Assembly: GCA_014904845.1 (NCBI GenBank)
Contig: MU119283.1
Location: 1 to 64,000, forward strand
Direction: 5' to 3'
Origin: Acephala macrosclerotiorum
Taxonomy: Eukaryota > Ascomycota > Leotiomycetes > Helotiales > Mollisiaceae
Length of the DNA: 64,000 nucleotides
In this document: piece by piece, positions 21,980 through 32,585 of the stretch
Layout of the letters: the number at the start of each line of letters is the position of its first letter
Position numbering within the stretch: position 1 is the stretch's first letter
Notes under the pieces: generated by a model
The model's input: the letters and a program-made list of their open reading frames with translations, nothing else
Databases searched by the model: none
What the model was told of the DNA's origin: nothing
Program-made: the position numbers and the translations under genes

Positions 21980-22742
21980 ATGGCGTCGCTAGCATTCACA
22001 ATGAGCACCTCGCAAACTACATCTTCGGTTAATTTTCATGCATCGGCAAACAAAATGCCTGGAGACTTTGACAGCTTCGAGGAAGAGAATCTTCATAAAG
22101 ATGAGCCTGACCATGGCCATGATCCTCAAACAACAACATCTACGTCGCATACTCCATATATGATTAAGTCTATCCAAGCGAACGAAGCATCAGGCTGGCC
22201 AAACTTCTTTGCTGCATTTTGCTCGTGGCTTACATTAGCTGGGTTTGTCGTATTCCCTGGAGCATTCACTTCTCTCAAAAGCTCGCCGACTCTGGCAGGT
22301 AGCAGCGGTGGAAAGCTTTTCCAATATACAATTAAGAGAGTTCCAGTTCTAGTAATAGCTGGGATTTGTTGCGGTGTCGGAACGGTTGGAACGAGCATCT
22401 TATGGTATCTTTTAAGGCACAATGCTATTTGGCTTGTTGGACATATATTCTTGTAAGTCTGCTGCTACTCCTTTAAACGGCCAAGGTACTAATGGGATAA
22501 TTAAAAGACCAGGGCTACTTCACTCATTTATCGGCCTTATGACTACTATTGTCAACGTGTACACTGCTCAAGGTGGCCACTGGTCTACCACGGCCAAGGT
22601 TACGATTGTCGTGATTGGCGTATTCTCAGGCAATATGTCTATCCTGTATTTGATATATAAATACTGGATATTGGAGAAGTTAAAGACTCCTCTCGATAAG
22701 GTGTTGGCTAAGGGTAGTAATGATAGGGATTCAGATGGTTGA
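21980..22742 (+). CDS. Fungal multi-TM membrane protein
   Basis: Exons 21980-22452 and 22508-22742 around a 55-nt intron (GTAAGT..AAAAG, TACTAAT branch); 235 aa. An acidic, polar N-terminus of about 70 residues precedes TM1 (FFAAFCSWLTLAGFVVFPGAF), a basic loop, TM2 (VLVIAGICCGVGTVGTSILWYLL), TM3 starting at the splice (LPGLLHSFIGLMTTIVNVYTA, then QGGHWS) and TM4 (VTIVVIGVFSGNMSILYLIY). The motif PG.LHS.IGL.TT..N.YTAQ.G.WS is, from memory, characteristic of an uncharacterised ascomycete membrane-protein family. Function unknown. Confidence 0.72.
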
Positions 22743-23042
22743 TAGCCTTGAAACTCCTGGAGTGGATTCATTTTGGAGGAAACTTCTCTTGATGGCAGGT
22801 CCATCACAAAACTTAGCAAACTTTCTTTCTTCCATAAGAATTATCGGCGTTTTATAAATGACTATTAAATTGGATAGCTATATTATAAAGTATATTAAAT
22901 TGCTGTTGATGGCGAAAGTACTAGTAAAGATCATGGATTGAAACGTAGTATAATTTAAAACGAGATCTGCTTTAGCATATAGTATAATTTAAACTAACAA
23001 ATCACACGGCAATATTTCTGCGTTCAGCTCGCTAGCTACATT

Positions 23043-23645
23043 TCAATTTCTATTGAACCAATAGCTATCAATTACCACATTCCTCCCTTTATCTTCAAAG
23101 AAATCCTGGAGTTGCTGAACGGCTTTTGGCGTCCTTGTCAATGAAACGGAACAATTGATATTTGGAAGGTCTCGTTTCTGGATTTGATAAAGTCGTCCTT
23201 GGTCGGTTAAGACTACTTCCTCAAGATTGGCGAATTGGTCGAAGTAGTCCTTCTCCAGCCATTCTTTGTCTTTGGTAACCCCGGATATCACAAGCCGATT
23301 TACAAGAGCTGGATCGGCGATGAACCGTGAGACTCGAATGTTCCTTTGTACGTCCCGTTTTGTAACGTGGAGGAAGTCCAGTTTTTGGTTGATATATAGT
23401 GTTCTCCACCCAAAAAGGCCAGGAATGTGTACTGTGGTGCCTCTCAGAATCTTCTTCGCTAATGAGCGGGAATTGTGGCAAACGTGCAAAGCCACTGGTG
23501 ATAAGAAACGTGCGAGCCTGCTGTGCCACCACTCTTGGAAGCACTCTTCTCCACCAATAGCACGTGGTCCCGACAAAGTCATCTGCCAAATGGTATTCTG
23601 GAGCTCGATGGGCAGTTTAAGAAAGAGAGTAAAACTGCAAGACAT
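23043..23645 (-). CDS. 2EXR-domain protein
   Basis: Single exon, 200 aa. The N-terminus FTLFLKLPIELQNTIWQMTL fits the 2EXR signature (F..F..LP.EL...IW), followed by the usual aromatic/Pro segment and VCHNSRSLA (consensus V-C-x-x-SR). The later part (RFIADPALVNRLVISG; FANLEEVVLTDQG) follows the family pattern of an F-box-like start plus a leucine-containing body. 2EXR proteins are numerous in Leotiomycetes, often in expanding families, and have no assigned biochemical role. Confidence 0.8.
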   Translation of the reverse strand: MSCSFTLFLKLPIELQNTIWQMTLSGPRAIGGEECFQEWWHSRLARFLSPVALHVCHNSRSLAKKILRGTTVHIPGLFGWRTLYINQKLDFLHVTKRDVQRNIRVSRFIADPALVNRLVISGVTKDKEWLEKDYFDQFANLEEVVLTDQGRLYQIQKRDLPNINCSVSLTRTPKAVQQLQDFFEDKGRNVVIDSYWFNRN

Positions 23646-24350
23646 AGTTGGTTATAAACGTGGTATAAAGGTTTGGCTTTCGATCCTTTTGATGTTGCCC
23701 TCATTTTTTTTTTTAGAGAAACATAGCTTTTTTAACATCGTGGAACCATAATTGAATCCCTGTAAGACCCACAATTAGTTACTTTATTTAAATCACAGAA
23801 TAAAGGATTAGCCATTTGATCGTTTTTAGAGAACGAAGCAGAGCACTTCCTGATTTTCCTGCACTTTCTATAAATAGCTGTAAACTAAGTATAAAACGGC
23901 CTGCGTGAATTTATAATGCCATGGCCTCAGTGTACATCACGTGAATGCGCTGCTTGTAAAAAATTTATAAACGCAAAATATATATCAAGTTGTGTCTTTT
24001 CTTTGTAAATATGTGTAAAAAGAGTCGTTACAAAATTGAGCCTTAATATATATATAAATTTAAAACTTATTTAATGAATATGCAAAATTGAACAGAGTTC
24101 ATATTAGGGTGGTCACGTGTTTAATGTTATATATATCCTCATCTCACCGCTAGACAGGAACAACACATCATGAACACACACTTTATACCCACACCACAGC
24201 TTTTGCCTGTAATAGTTCAAGTCGGATTGAAATGATGCAATAACCTTTCCATTATCAAACAAGTCTAATGCTTTCTAAATCAAATGATTCAAATCAAACG
24301 CCCGAACTTATATCCTGAAATAACTCGACAAAAAATCTCCAAACAAAATT
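23646..24350. other. A+T-rich intergenic spacer
   Basis: No supported gene. Alternating AT tracts around 24040-24060 and 24130. Promoter of the 2EXR gene and 3' flank of the ferritin-like gene. Confidence 0.5.
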
Positions 24351-25398
24351 TTAAGATAACCTCATAACAATGGGCCCTGCCAATGTAGAAAGAGAGAGGT
24401 CATTGACATTGTCTGGCTTTTGTGTCGTTAGAGCTGCAAAGACCACTCCATTCATTCCTTGTGGCACCGCTGCGGTTCCTTTCCCCTTAACCGTGATGTT
24501 CAATGGTGTGTATACTGGCACATTAAGCTGGTTGACCCATCCAACTAGTAGTTGCTTCCCAGCTTCAGCGACAAACGTGATTTGCGCAGGGTCCCATGTG
24601 AACTCTCGAAGGGACGAATTCATCGTCGAGTTTGAGTAAGGTGGGTCTGAAACAGCTAAGGTGGGGAGTATTGGCAGCGGAACTTCAACTTGGCACGACC
24701 CGGGCACGACGAATGAGTAGGCAAGGTTATATGCCCAAATATCACTGATGCCAGTGTCAAAAGGGGCTGGGTTAGGAACCAAACCCTCGGCTTGCCGAAA
24801 GAATGCGTCCTGTCGAGACTCCACAGTGAGTATCGATGACACCGATTTCAGAAGTAGGGGATCCGTAACTGCGAGGTGCTCAGCCAACCCAATAATGGCG
24901 CCAATACCCACTGATGTGATAATATCGGCTAAGTCGAAAAATTCATCCGTAGAATTAACCGGGAAGGAGTAAGTGCAAGGGGCGACGAGAGTTTCATTGT
25001 ATGCTTCAAGAAGTTCAACGATAGTAGCGGCGTGTACTTCTTCTTGCTATGTGATTGTCAATTTGTATTTCCAGAACTAGGGCGGGGATCGGGGAACCAC
25101 TTACGGCAACAACTTTGCTAATGGTTTCAACTGTATCATTTGCATACCCGCAGATATCCCATTTCGTGATGTTCGTCAAACCACTAGAGAAGTAGGAAAC
25201 TTCTAGGAGTTCGAGGAAGAGCGTTAGTTGAAAACCCTTCACTGCACTTGGGGATATAAATGAAGGTCTGCCACTGTCTGGCAAACCACCTCCTGCTGTA
25301 TTTGTAATATTGGAACAAATTGGAGTTGCCGCCGCAAGTCTTCCCAGAGTAATGGAAGACAGGCTCAGAAGAGCGGCAGTAGTCGCGAAAGAATACAT
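24351..25398 (-). CDS. Secreted ferritin-like (Rds1-type) protein
   Basis: Exons 25398-25105 and 25046-24351, phase 0, 58-nt intron (GTAAGT..CATAG); 329 aa. A signal peptide (ATTAALLSLSSITLGRLA) is followed by a Ferritin_2-like four-helix domain: helix 1 with FLELLEVSYFSSGL (usual LTLENLEAAFY); the EEVHA motif right after the splice (usual DEQ.H); then IIGLAEHL and LTVESRQDAFFR (usual ..EARH..). His is replaced by Gln in ESRQ, so one expected metal ligand is missing. The C-terminal third is a beta-rich extracellular domain ending MRLS. Related fungal proteins include the stress-induced Rds1. Role unknown, probably cell surface or secreted. Confidence 0.78.
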
Positions 25399-25897
25399 GG
25401 TGATGAAGAGAGAGGATGATGGAACTGGTAATCAAAGGAACAAAAACAATCATAACTGCCCTAAAGCTTTTACTCTATTTATTTATGATGCATATGGAGG
25501 TCACTTGCTGACTCTTGCTCTTAGGGTATTTTTTGCTGGAGGCTAATAATAGACGTGGAGACCATTCGGGCTCCTAGTAAGAGGCACCTCCTGAGGAACT
25601 CAAGACAGCTTGAGCGCAGCTAACTTTAGCAATTGGGTTCAAGATCTGCTAGTGAGATTGGTTTATAAATAAATTCCATACTAGCATATTGTAGGGGTTC
25701 GTTTCGAGCCCTCATCGGAGTAGTTTGTCTTTTGCGAAGTATTTGAATGGCAATTAAAAGAAGCCTTGGAACTTCGGTTCTGAGGAGTAAAACCGTTCCC
25801 ATCACTCTCAAGTCTTCTTTCTGCTCAAGCTCCGGAACATCTCAGTTCAGCTACATTAATATCAAGAATAGCAACTTCATCTATTCCTTCAGCCAAA
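25399..25897. other. Divergent promoter spacer
   Basis: 499 bp between divergent starts. No gene recognised. Confidence 0.45.
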
Positions 25898-26299
25898 ATG
25901 TTTTTAGGATGTGGCATCATGGTAGTGGGGCCGAGAAGGCGTGATGGCAAACCAAGAGCGAAATGGTACTGTGGTGCTGGTATCAAGTTAAGGCGACCAA
26001 AGTTTATGCGTCGAAAAGAGAAGCTAGGACCTGTCTCCGACATTGATTCCGACAGTGATTCTTCTCTCGATAAATTCCTTCCAAGCTACCCTAACACGCC
26101 CAAGGAAAGGAACCTCGGAGATTTGGCCGAGCTTGCCGCATCACTCGAACCCCATGATCTCGACCTGAAGAAGCTATGGAAACAATTCCGCGCTAAAGCC
26201 GAGGAAGGATCTCGTGGAAGGAGATCCGATGCTCCGTCGCCAGATTCTGCAATGGATGAAAAGTTGTATGAAAGCAACGGGTCTATGGACAAGGAATAA
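25898..26299 (+). CDS. Basic/acidic hypothetical protein
   Basis: Single exon, 133 aa, with AAAATG start context. The N-terminus is glycine- and Arg-rich (VVGPRRRDGKPRAKWYCGAG), the middle acidic and Ser-rich (SDIDSDSDSSLDKF), followed by a helical segment (LGDLAELAASLEPHDLDLKKLWKQF). No signal peptide or membrane segment. No known family. Confidence 0.45.
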   Translation: MFLGCGIMVVGPRRRDGKPRAKWYCGAGIKLRRPKFMRRKEKLGPVSDIDSDSDSSLDKFLPSYPNTPKERNLGDLAELAASLEPHDLDLKKLWKQFRAKAEEGSRGRRSDAPSPDSAMDEKLYESNGSMDKE

Positions 26300-26725
26300 A
26301 GGTGGTGGATTCTCGCACTAGATAGGCAACAAGATTGAGATTTTCTTTTTGAGGGGTAAGTTTTGAGGACTCGGGATGTGAAGACACTCGTTTACCAATG
26401 TTTTTTATCTACATGCGTTTCTGATAGGGTCGGCCAAGTATAGCAACACCCAAGCCCGTGCGCTAATGCAAGCCGCCGCCAAACCCTGCCAGTTTTATTT
26501 GTAGAAGATGCTATAAATATCCAAGCTATTTGCAAGTATGCGCTTTTCAAATCCCTTATCGATCGGAGAGGAAAATTTTTTGTAGCACTTCTTCCAATTG
26601 TAAAGACTATATTTGCGATGTGAATTCCCGTACAATTTGCAACCTCAACTTCCACGAGTAAGACCTATCTTAATCACTTCTCGTATTGTTAAGTCTCGTA
26701 ACGAGACAACCTTCTACGTCGAGCA
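26300..26725. other. Intergenic spacer
   Basis: No supported gene; promoter side of the gene starting at 26726. Confidence 0.45.
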
Positions 26726-28721
26726 ATGTCGTAAGTCAGCCTCATCGAGATTCCTTCAGCTTTCTAACCGGGCTTAGGGTGATTGTAAATCGCAGCTTGG
26801 AACCTCAAGTGCTACGAAATCACATGCAATTTCTTCAGTCGTCTAATAATGAATTCGAGACTTCCCCTAGCATCACCGCCGCACTATTTAAATTGGTAAC
26901 GTTTATCCCATTCAATTTGTAAATTGGTAACAATTTAATTTGCAGGATTCCCCATGGCCGCGCGCAATCCTGCGTCAAATCTATCAATACATGCATCAGT
27001 ATAACCTCTATCAAGTGTCCGGAACCAAGATTAGCCTATTTTCACAGCTGGTTATCCTCATCTGTTCAAGCAACGGCCTGCGATATAATGAACAACTCGA
27101 AGAGAAGGTACGGAGTGTGATCGACGGATCTGGAAAGACATGGTTCGATGAGGGGCTGTTGGTCTACAGTGGGGAAACTCTCCGGAAAAGCCCCTCGTTC
27201 GAACGTGTTTGGAATGCGCAGTTCAATGCGGACAAGCCGTGTGGGCCAACCCGTAGATCTCCGGGGAATAGAGGTGACAGGGCCCTCGAGAGGCAGTTCG
27301 CTAGAGACGACTCTACCATCAATTCCACGAACCGTAATGCGGCCAACTGTCCCCGTAAGGTTAGTCTTTCTCGTCGTGACAATGCGTGATTCCGTGCTAA
27401 CAGAAAGCTACAGAGGAAAGCTGCGGACTTTCGCTCAATCGAAAACCCTAGGGAGTCGGTAGATTTCCCAAAGGACAATGAGCCATCAGCATCTGGTTTC
27501 GATGAAGAAGAATGTATAATCATTAGTGCGTTTACTTCAATAGTCTTGAAATTTGACTAATAGAGAGGCATAGAAGAGGTCTCTCGAGTACGACAAACAT
27601 CTGAAGACGACATATCGCGGCCTCTCCCTGTTCAACAGCAACCTCAACAGAGCCCCTCGTCGACCCACGAGCAGCGAAGCAGTTCGGCACCGGCCCCAAA
27701 GCGCATCCTTTTGACCTCCCCAGAAATTCGCCATCCTCGTCCACAATCCAGTCAAAGATGGAGGGGCCTTTCAAGCACTCCCGCCATCTTGTCTCAACAG
27801 AACGTCAATCCGGAGGTAATTGCCGCAGAGCCAGCTTCACTGCCTTCCAAAGGCCGACCTAATGATAAGGCGAAGAGCAGACAACGGGGCTTGAGATCGA
27901 AAATGATGTCTCAAAAGTTCACGGTGGCTTGTTGCATTGTCATACAGCGGGGTACCAGATGGGTCAGATTACCCATGGATTGTTTTCAATCACAGACGGT
28001 GCTCGATTTTTTCCGAGCCTATTCGCAGACTTCTGGAGTTGATGAAGTTCCTATGGTGAGGTTTGAGATGCTTGATTGCATCATGGATGTGCCTCGAGGA
28101 GATGAGCGTAGTTTTCAGAACTTGAAACAGGCGATACAGGATACTCTTCTCAAGCATATGCAAAAGAATCCAGCATCGAGTTGCTTTTGGGTTTATGCCA
28201 CATCCCCTCAACCAAGTGTGGACTTTAGCAACCGTTTCGATTCATCGAAATCGTCCGGAGGCGTGGCACAAGAGCAACTGGCTCCCAAAAGCGACCTTCG
28301 AGCGGCAAGTCTGGCACCTCTGGGTCAGAGACTAGATGGACGAGCCAATGGACCGTCATCATCTATGCAAGTTGCTGTTCGTATTCAGATCGATGCCCGG
28401 GGCAAGTTCAGTCGTCGGTATAACTCAGCCGTGCTGAACCTACAGACAACAAATGTGGAGTTCTTTGCCTGGTTTGCGAGCCAGACGGGCTACGCTGCTC
28501 CCTCAGGGCCTCCAGCATTGAGGTTTACATTTAAAGATGCAATGCCTACACCGAAGTCTAGCGATATTGAATTGGGGAACGAGGAGCGTTTTGGACTCAT
28601 GAAATTGGATATTAAGGCCCAGTGCGAGCTGGCTGCAGCATACATGCCAGAACTGTTCGAGTTTGCTATTTTGATCACGGCGTCCGATTGGACTGTGCAG
28701 TCACAGGTTTATGACTGGTAG
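26726..28721 (+). CDS. Hypothetical protein with 5-nt first coding exon
   Basis: Five coding exons: 26726-26730 (ATGTC only), 26778-26895, 26946-27359, 27414-27525 and 27568-28721; all phases match and give 600 aa. Introns of 47, 50, 54 and 42 nt have GT-AG ends, and a GCTAAC branch is visible in the third. The N-terminal 180 residues are helical (VRSVIDGSGKTWFDEGLLVY). A disordered Ser/Pro/Gln-rich linker (about 180-310) contains EEECIIIS, resembling a SUMO-interacting motif. The C-terminal 290 residues seem to contain two related modules: FTVACCIVIQRGTRWVRLP..VLDFFRAYSQTSG..VRFEMLD, and VAVRIQIDARGKFSRRY..FFAWFASQTG..LRFTFKD. No known domain. The last intron is the weakest part of the model. 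Confidence 0.65.
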
Positions 28722-28817
28722 GGCAGATAGAGAATCTTGAATAATCAGGTATAAATATGTATGAGCTTCAGAATGAATTTTATGAAAGAGGGAAAATGGA
28801 GATTACTTCGGCAAAGT

Positions 28818-29519
28818 TTAAGGCCGGTCGATCACCTCCCATCCTTCTACAAATCTATCAGTCCCTCCAAGAGGTCTCACGTTCAAAGGCAGGCTTGGAT
28901 TTACAAACGTCTGGTTCCACCGCTCGCCTCCAATCACCGTCATCCTTGGATGTGTTAGCTCAATGGCACACTTTGAAGCCACACTTTCCAAACTTGTCGC
29001 CCTTCTACCAATGCCAACAACAGCATCTGATTCTATTGTCCGCAGATCGTAATCGCCCCAGAACAAGGCAGCTGAGGATACGCAGTGTTTAGAGAATAGC
29101 TTTCTAGGATCTATTTTGATACTGTCAAAATTAAACCAGGCATCTTCGATGTTCAAAGTTATATTGAATTCCTCCAATATAACTTCCTTGTTTTTTTCGT
29201 CAAACCGTCTATTGCTGTAATCATGGACCTCCAAACATTGCAAGAGAAGATCCCTTTCGCATCGAAGATCTCCAGAATAGTCTCCCGTGGATAGAACGAT
29301 GTAAATCGGTGCAGAATCCCCGCTATGGGTGTTTTTTAAACCTTGCCCGAGCAAGACGGGGACGAGACCCATGCCCGTTGCGAGGAGCAGCCATGCTTTA
29401 TTTCGGGGGAATAATGCGTTCCAGATCTTATCGTGAACCTCATTCATGACAGCGTTAGTTTTGGCAATTTTCGTGGCAGTGAGGGGCAATTGTCACGTTA
29501 CCTCTTGTATAGTCGCCAT
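28818..29519 (-). CDS. Hypothetical protein
   Basis: Exon 1 is 29519-29502 (MATIQE, in a Kozak-like CCACCATGG context). Exon 2 is 29438-28818, phase 0 across a 63-nt intron (GTAACG..ATGAG, with CTAAC). The product is 212 aa. A hydrophobic segment near the N-terminus (WLLLATGMGLVPVLLGQGL) could be a signal anchor. The rest is soluble-looking, with an alternating beta/helix pattern (IYIVLSTGDYSG, LLLQCLEVHDYSNRRF, AVVGIGRRATSLE). It is convergent with the preceding gene (97 bp gap). No domain recognised. Confidence 0.55.
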
Positions 29520-29927
29520 GGTGGAATTAACTTGAAGTAGTAAGAAGGGTAGTTGGAATGAACAATGGCTGACCTAAGACTGAAAATATTGATATGCTTT
29601 TGTATTCCATTAAGTGGGGAAGCAATAAAAATACCGCAAAGTTTTAAATATCTTATTTTATTTGTTTAAATTTCTTATTATAATATTACTAAGTCGTGCT
29701 ATTTTAAGGTGGCGTCCGATTTTGACTCCCTAGGATATTTATAGTTCATTAAGTCGGGAATCATATTTGGCCCCTTAAAGCTTATTTAAAGATCGAAAGT
29801 CTTCGTTTATAATATATAAAGCAAGCCTATTTAAAAGCTTATCATTCTAACATTACTTATTATTTTACCATCAAACATTTCCCGTTTACAACCTTCGTAT
29901 TATACATTGATATCGCCTACTTCCGAG
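29520..29927. other. A+T-rich divergent promoter spacer
   Basis: 408 bp, strongly A+T-rich between 29630 and 29880. No gene. Confidence 0.5.
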
Positions 29928-30455
29928 ATGTCTTCTAACACCGGTTTTTCACAACCTTTGTTTGGTACCGGTGTTTCACAGCCTTCGAAACCTGTTTCAG
30001 AAATTGAGAAAGCACAACCTTCGGCATCGTCTACTTCCGAGGTGTCTTCTGGTACTGGTTTTGCCTTCGGCTCACAATCTTCGAAATCGTCTATTTGGGG
30101 GAAAGCACAACCTTTGGCATCGTCTACTTCCGATTCTGTCTTCAGCTCACAACCTTCGAAACCATCTGTTGTTGAACAACCTTCGGCACCTTCTACTTCC
30201 GATTCTAATTTACGAAAACCCAATGCTTTCTTCTCCAGCTTAGGCAACCAACATACAACAACAATGATAGATGATTTACGCAAGGCAAGAGAACTGCTTA
30301 ATTATTGGGCTTACTACAATGGATTGGTTGTAGAAGAGGTGGACAAGGGGACTGATGTGACAGATCTTTTCGCGCGGCTAAGTGCAATTGGTGGAGATAA
30401 AGACAAGATTATGCAGACTCTCGCATTCAAAATTGCAGCACTCATGAAGTCTTAA
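29928..30455 (+). CDS. Ser/Pro repeat protein with helical C-terminus
   Basis: Single exon, 175 aa from ATG 29928; a TTG-initiated extension upstream is unlikely. Residues 1-105 are low complexity, built from imperfect repeats of SSTSE/D and SQPSKP blocks with scattered FG-type dipeptides (LFGTG, FAFGSQ), somewhat like a nucleoporin FG region though short. Residues about 113-175 form a compact helical segment (IDDLRKARELLNYWAYYNG, LFARLSAIGGDKDKI, FKIAALMKS). No signal peptide. Function unknown. The repeats are visible in the DNA as reiterated CACAACCTTCG blocks. Confidence 0.55.
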   Translation: MSSNTGFSQPLFGTGVSQPSKPVSEIEKAQPSASSTSEVSSGTGFAFGSQSSKSSIWGKAQPLASSTSDSVFSSQPSKPSVVEQPSAPSTSDSNLRKPNAFFSSLGNQHTTTMIDDLRKARELLNYWAYYNGLVVEEVDKGTDVTDLFARLSAIGGDKDKIMQTLAFKIAALMKS

Positions 30456-30829
30456 GATTCTCATTTGCTATCAGATTGGTACTACCTAGGGACTTTGTTT
30501 TGTTTTTTATTTAACTATGTAACACTTGCGTTAGTTCTCTTTAATAAAATGAAATCGAGGCTGGAACTCGATACACTTATACTGAAGCTAAAAATTAATT
30601 AAAGAAAGTAATTGGTTCCTCCCAGTTATTACAATCGATCTACTTGTACTAACTAGTTCAGATTCAAACGTGAAAAACGTCCATTATTCCACTTATAAAC
30701 CCACCTTTATACCCTTGAAACAATAAATAATATCGTCATTACTATTTATTAGTATAACGTTTACTTTGTAGTGTTTTTTTCGCAAAATTTTTTGAGGCTT
30801 TCTCCGTTGAGTTATATGCGAATTAGCCG
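30456..30829. other. A+T-rich spacer
   Basis: No gene recognised. Confidence 0.45.
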
Positions 30830-31290
30830 TATTGTCCTGCTGCGCTGTAGGACTCCGAGGGGTCAAAACCGGACTCCTCCAAGTCCAGTAACCTCCCTTG
30901 AATGTCCCAGATTTCTGAGCGTGCTAGGTAACCCGCCCCAGATGTAAATCGATCCTGGCTGAAAAGCCCTAGCTTGAATTGTCATCTGGGACTTTCTACC
31001 TGGCCTCCAGACCGTCTCAGGATTCCGCCAGTCACAGGAGTGGAACCGCCGTAGGACATAAGTTATGGGACAGGGCATGTAGGACACATCTCCTGCGGCA
31101 GGAGCCGCCCTAGGTGGCTATTTGACCTGGATGGCCTGTCCCAGATAGCCATTTGTCCTGGGACAAATGGCCTAGGACAGATTCTCGGTTAGGACTGCTC
31201 ACCCAGCACGCTCACCACCCTAGAGTTCGTCTGGTCACAGGGCAGGTGTCCTACCTGATCACTTGTGGCAGGACCATTGCCTTAGGCCTT
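30830..31290. repeat. Structured GC-rich island with GTCCTA/TAGGAC motifs
   Basis: About 460 bp of GC-richer sequence between A+T-rich flanks. TAGGAC or its complement GTCCTA occurs at least six times, beside many GTCCCA/TGGGAC blocks. Two perfect hairpins are present: CTCCTGC-G-GCAGGAG (31090-31104) and CCATTTGTCC-TG-GGACAAATGG (31149-31170). No credible reading frame. Possibly a non-autonomous element remnant or noncoding RNA locus; which is unresolved. Confidence 0.5.
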
Positions 31291-31479
31291 TGTGATGCAC
31301 AAGCTACTTTTTAATGGTTGACATGTCTTTTCGTGACCACTAAAAAGAAATGCAAGTAACTGCGGGTTCGTTCAAGATACAATTAGATTCATGCGATTGA
31401 TATTGAATTTACACCAGCTTGTCACCTTGCCACCTATTCCAATCACATTGCAACAAGAAGGAAATCAATTTCGCATTGT

Positions 31480-32026
31480 CTACACCCCAATTAAAGTCGC
31501 CAAAGCTTGGACCACGCTCTTCGCAGCCATTCCAACCGCTATGCCAGCCAAAAAGGAAGATACTCCGGACCCATTCGGCCATTTTGGGTTCTCTTCTGCT
31601 TGTTCGAGTTGGATACTCAATCTTGTAAGCTCTTCTCCTTGCTTACTCGATGCAACAAGCTCTTCTTGTCTGAGGTGTGTACTCGGAGTCGTAAACTCTT
31701 GAAAAGTTGCTGGATGTTCTTCGGTGTCTTCAGAACTCGGATATTCACTTTCAGACGTGAGTTGTCGAAGCTTCGTGATGACGTTAGTAATTTGAATTAT
31801 TCTTTGAGAGGAGGCGTACAGATTTCACTATTCCAGAAGGCCAGAATTGTTCGTCTATGTGATCGTAGCACCAAAACTTTTCTTGCTGCGGATGTCGCAC
31901 AACCAAGACCACGTCGACTTGAGTGAACTCGCTCAATTCGTGTGCTTTGCCGAAGAGGCTCCCTTTCCTCTTTCGAAACATCTGTTGCCTCTTTTTGCTA
32001 GCCATTCGAGCATCGTCGGCATTCAT
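31480..32026 (-). CDS. MADS-box-like small protein, copy B
   Basis: Exons 32026-31820 and 31770-31480, 49-nt phase-0 intron (GTACGC..CGAAG, branch TACTAAC); 165 aa from ATG MNADDAR (the longer frame starts with GTG). Residues about 10-45 (FRKRKGSLFGKAHELSEFTQVDVVLVV) follow the MADS core: basic RKR, G-LF-KA-ELS and a hydrophobic strand where plant and fungal MADS proteins have VALIVF. Exon 1 then runs to FWPSG before the intron. Exon 2 encodes a polar region with a short coiled coil (LTRLSIQLEQAEE) and a hydrophobic C-terminus (SSFLAGIAVGMAAKSVVQALATLIGV) that could insert in membranes. Shares intron position and phase with copy A at 7.1 kb. Confidence 0.68.
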
Positions 32027-32585
32027 GTTTAAGAGTGAAGATGAGGTAGCTGATGAAGATGAGAAAAAAGTGTTGATGTGCACACATTGGTAAATCTCAT
32101 GTTTATGTATCCTTTTAATTACGTTATAAGTCCTATTTTGAAAGTGACTGCTCTACAAAAGGTATAAATTAAGAATTTTCTATATTTAATACTCGCATCA
32201 TCGAGATGTTATTCTATTTATACCCAAGCTCGATAGTATATTTTTAGAATGTGTTCCTGCGTTGCTCGCTTGCTGACTTCGCCACCTTTCGCCAGCCTGT
32301 TGGTGCCAAACCATCAATCCAACGATAAAAAGTGGTTGCCAATTTAGAAACCCGAAGTGTAGCATAGGGATCCAAAACGAATAATATTCACCAAATTATA
32401 AATTCCTATTACAGGTTCTTGGGTATCTCAATGCGATGATTAAGAATAAGCGTACAAGCCTGCTTAGCGGATTGATCAATGTCATTTTCTATGCTAAATT
32501 TCCCAAGCTATTGCTACATGACAGAATAAATCAAATCAAAATCAAACGCTAGCCCATACCCTGCAGTTGATGAGTCTCCCACTAT
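32027..32585. other. Intergenic spacer
   Basis: No supported gene or repeat. Confidence 0.45.
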
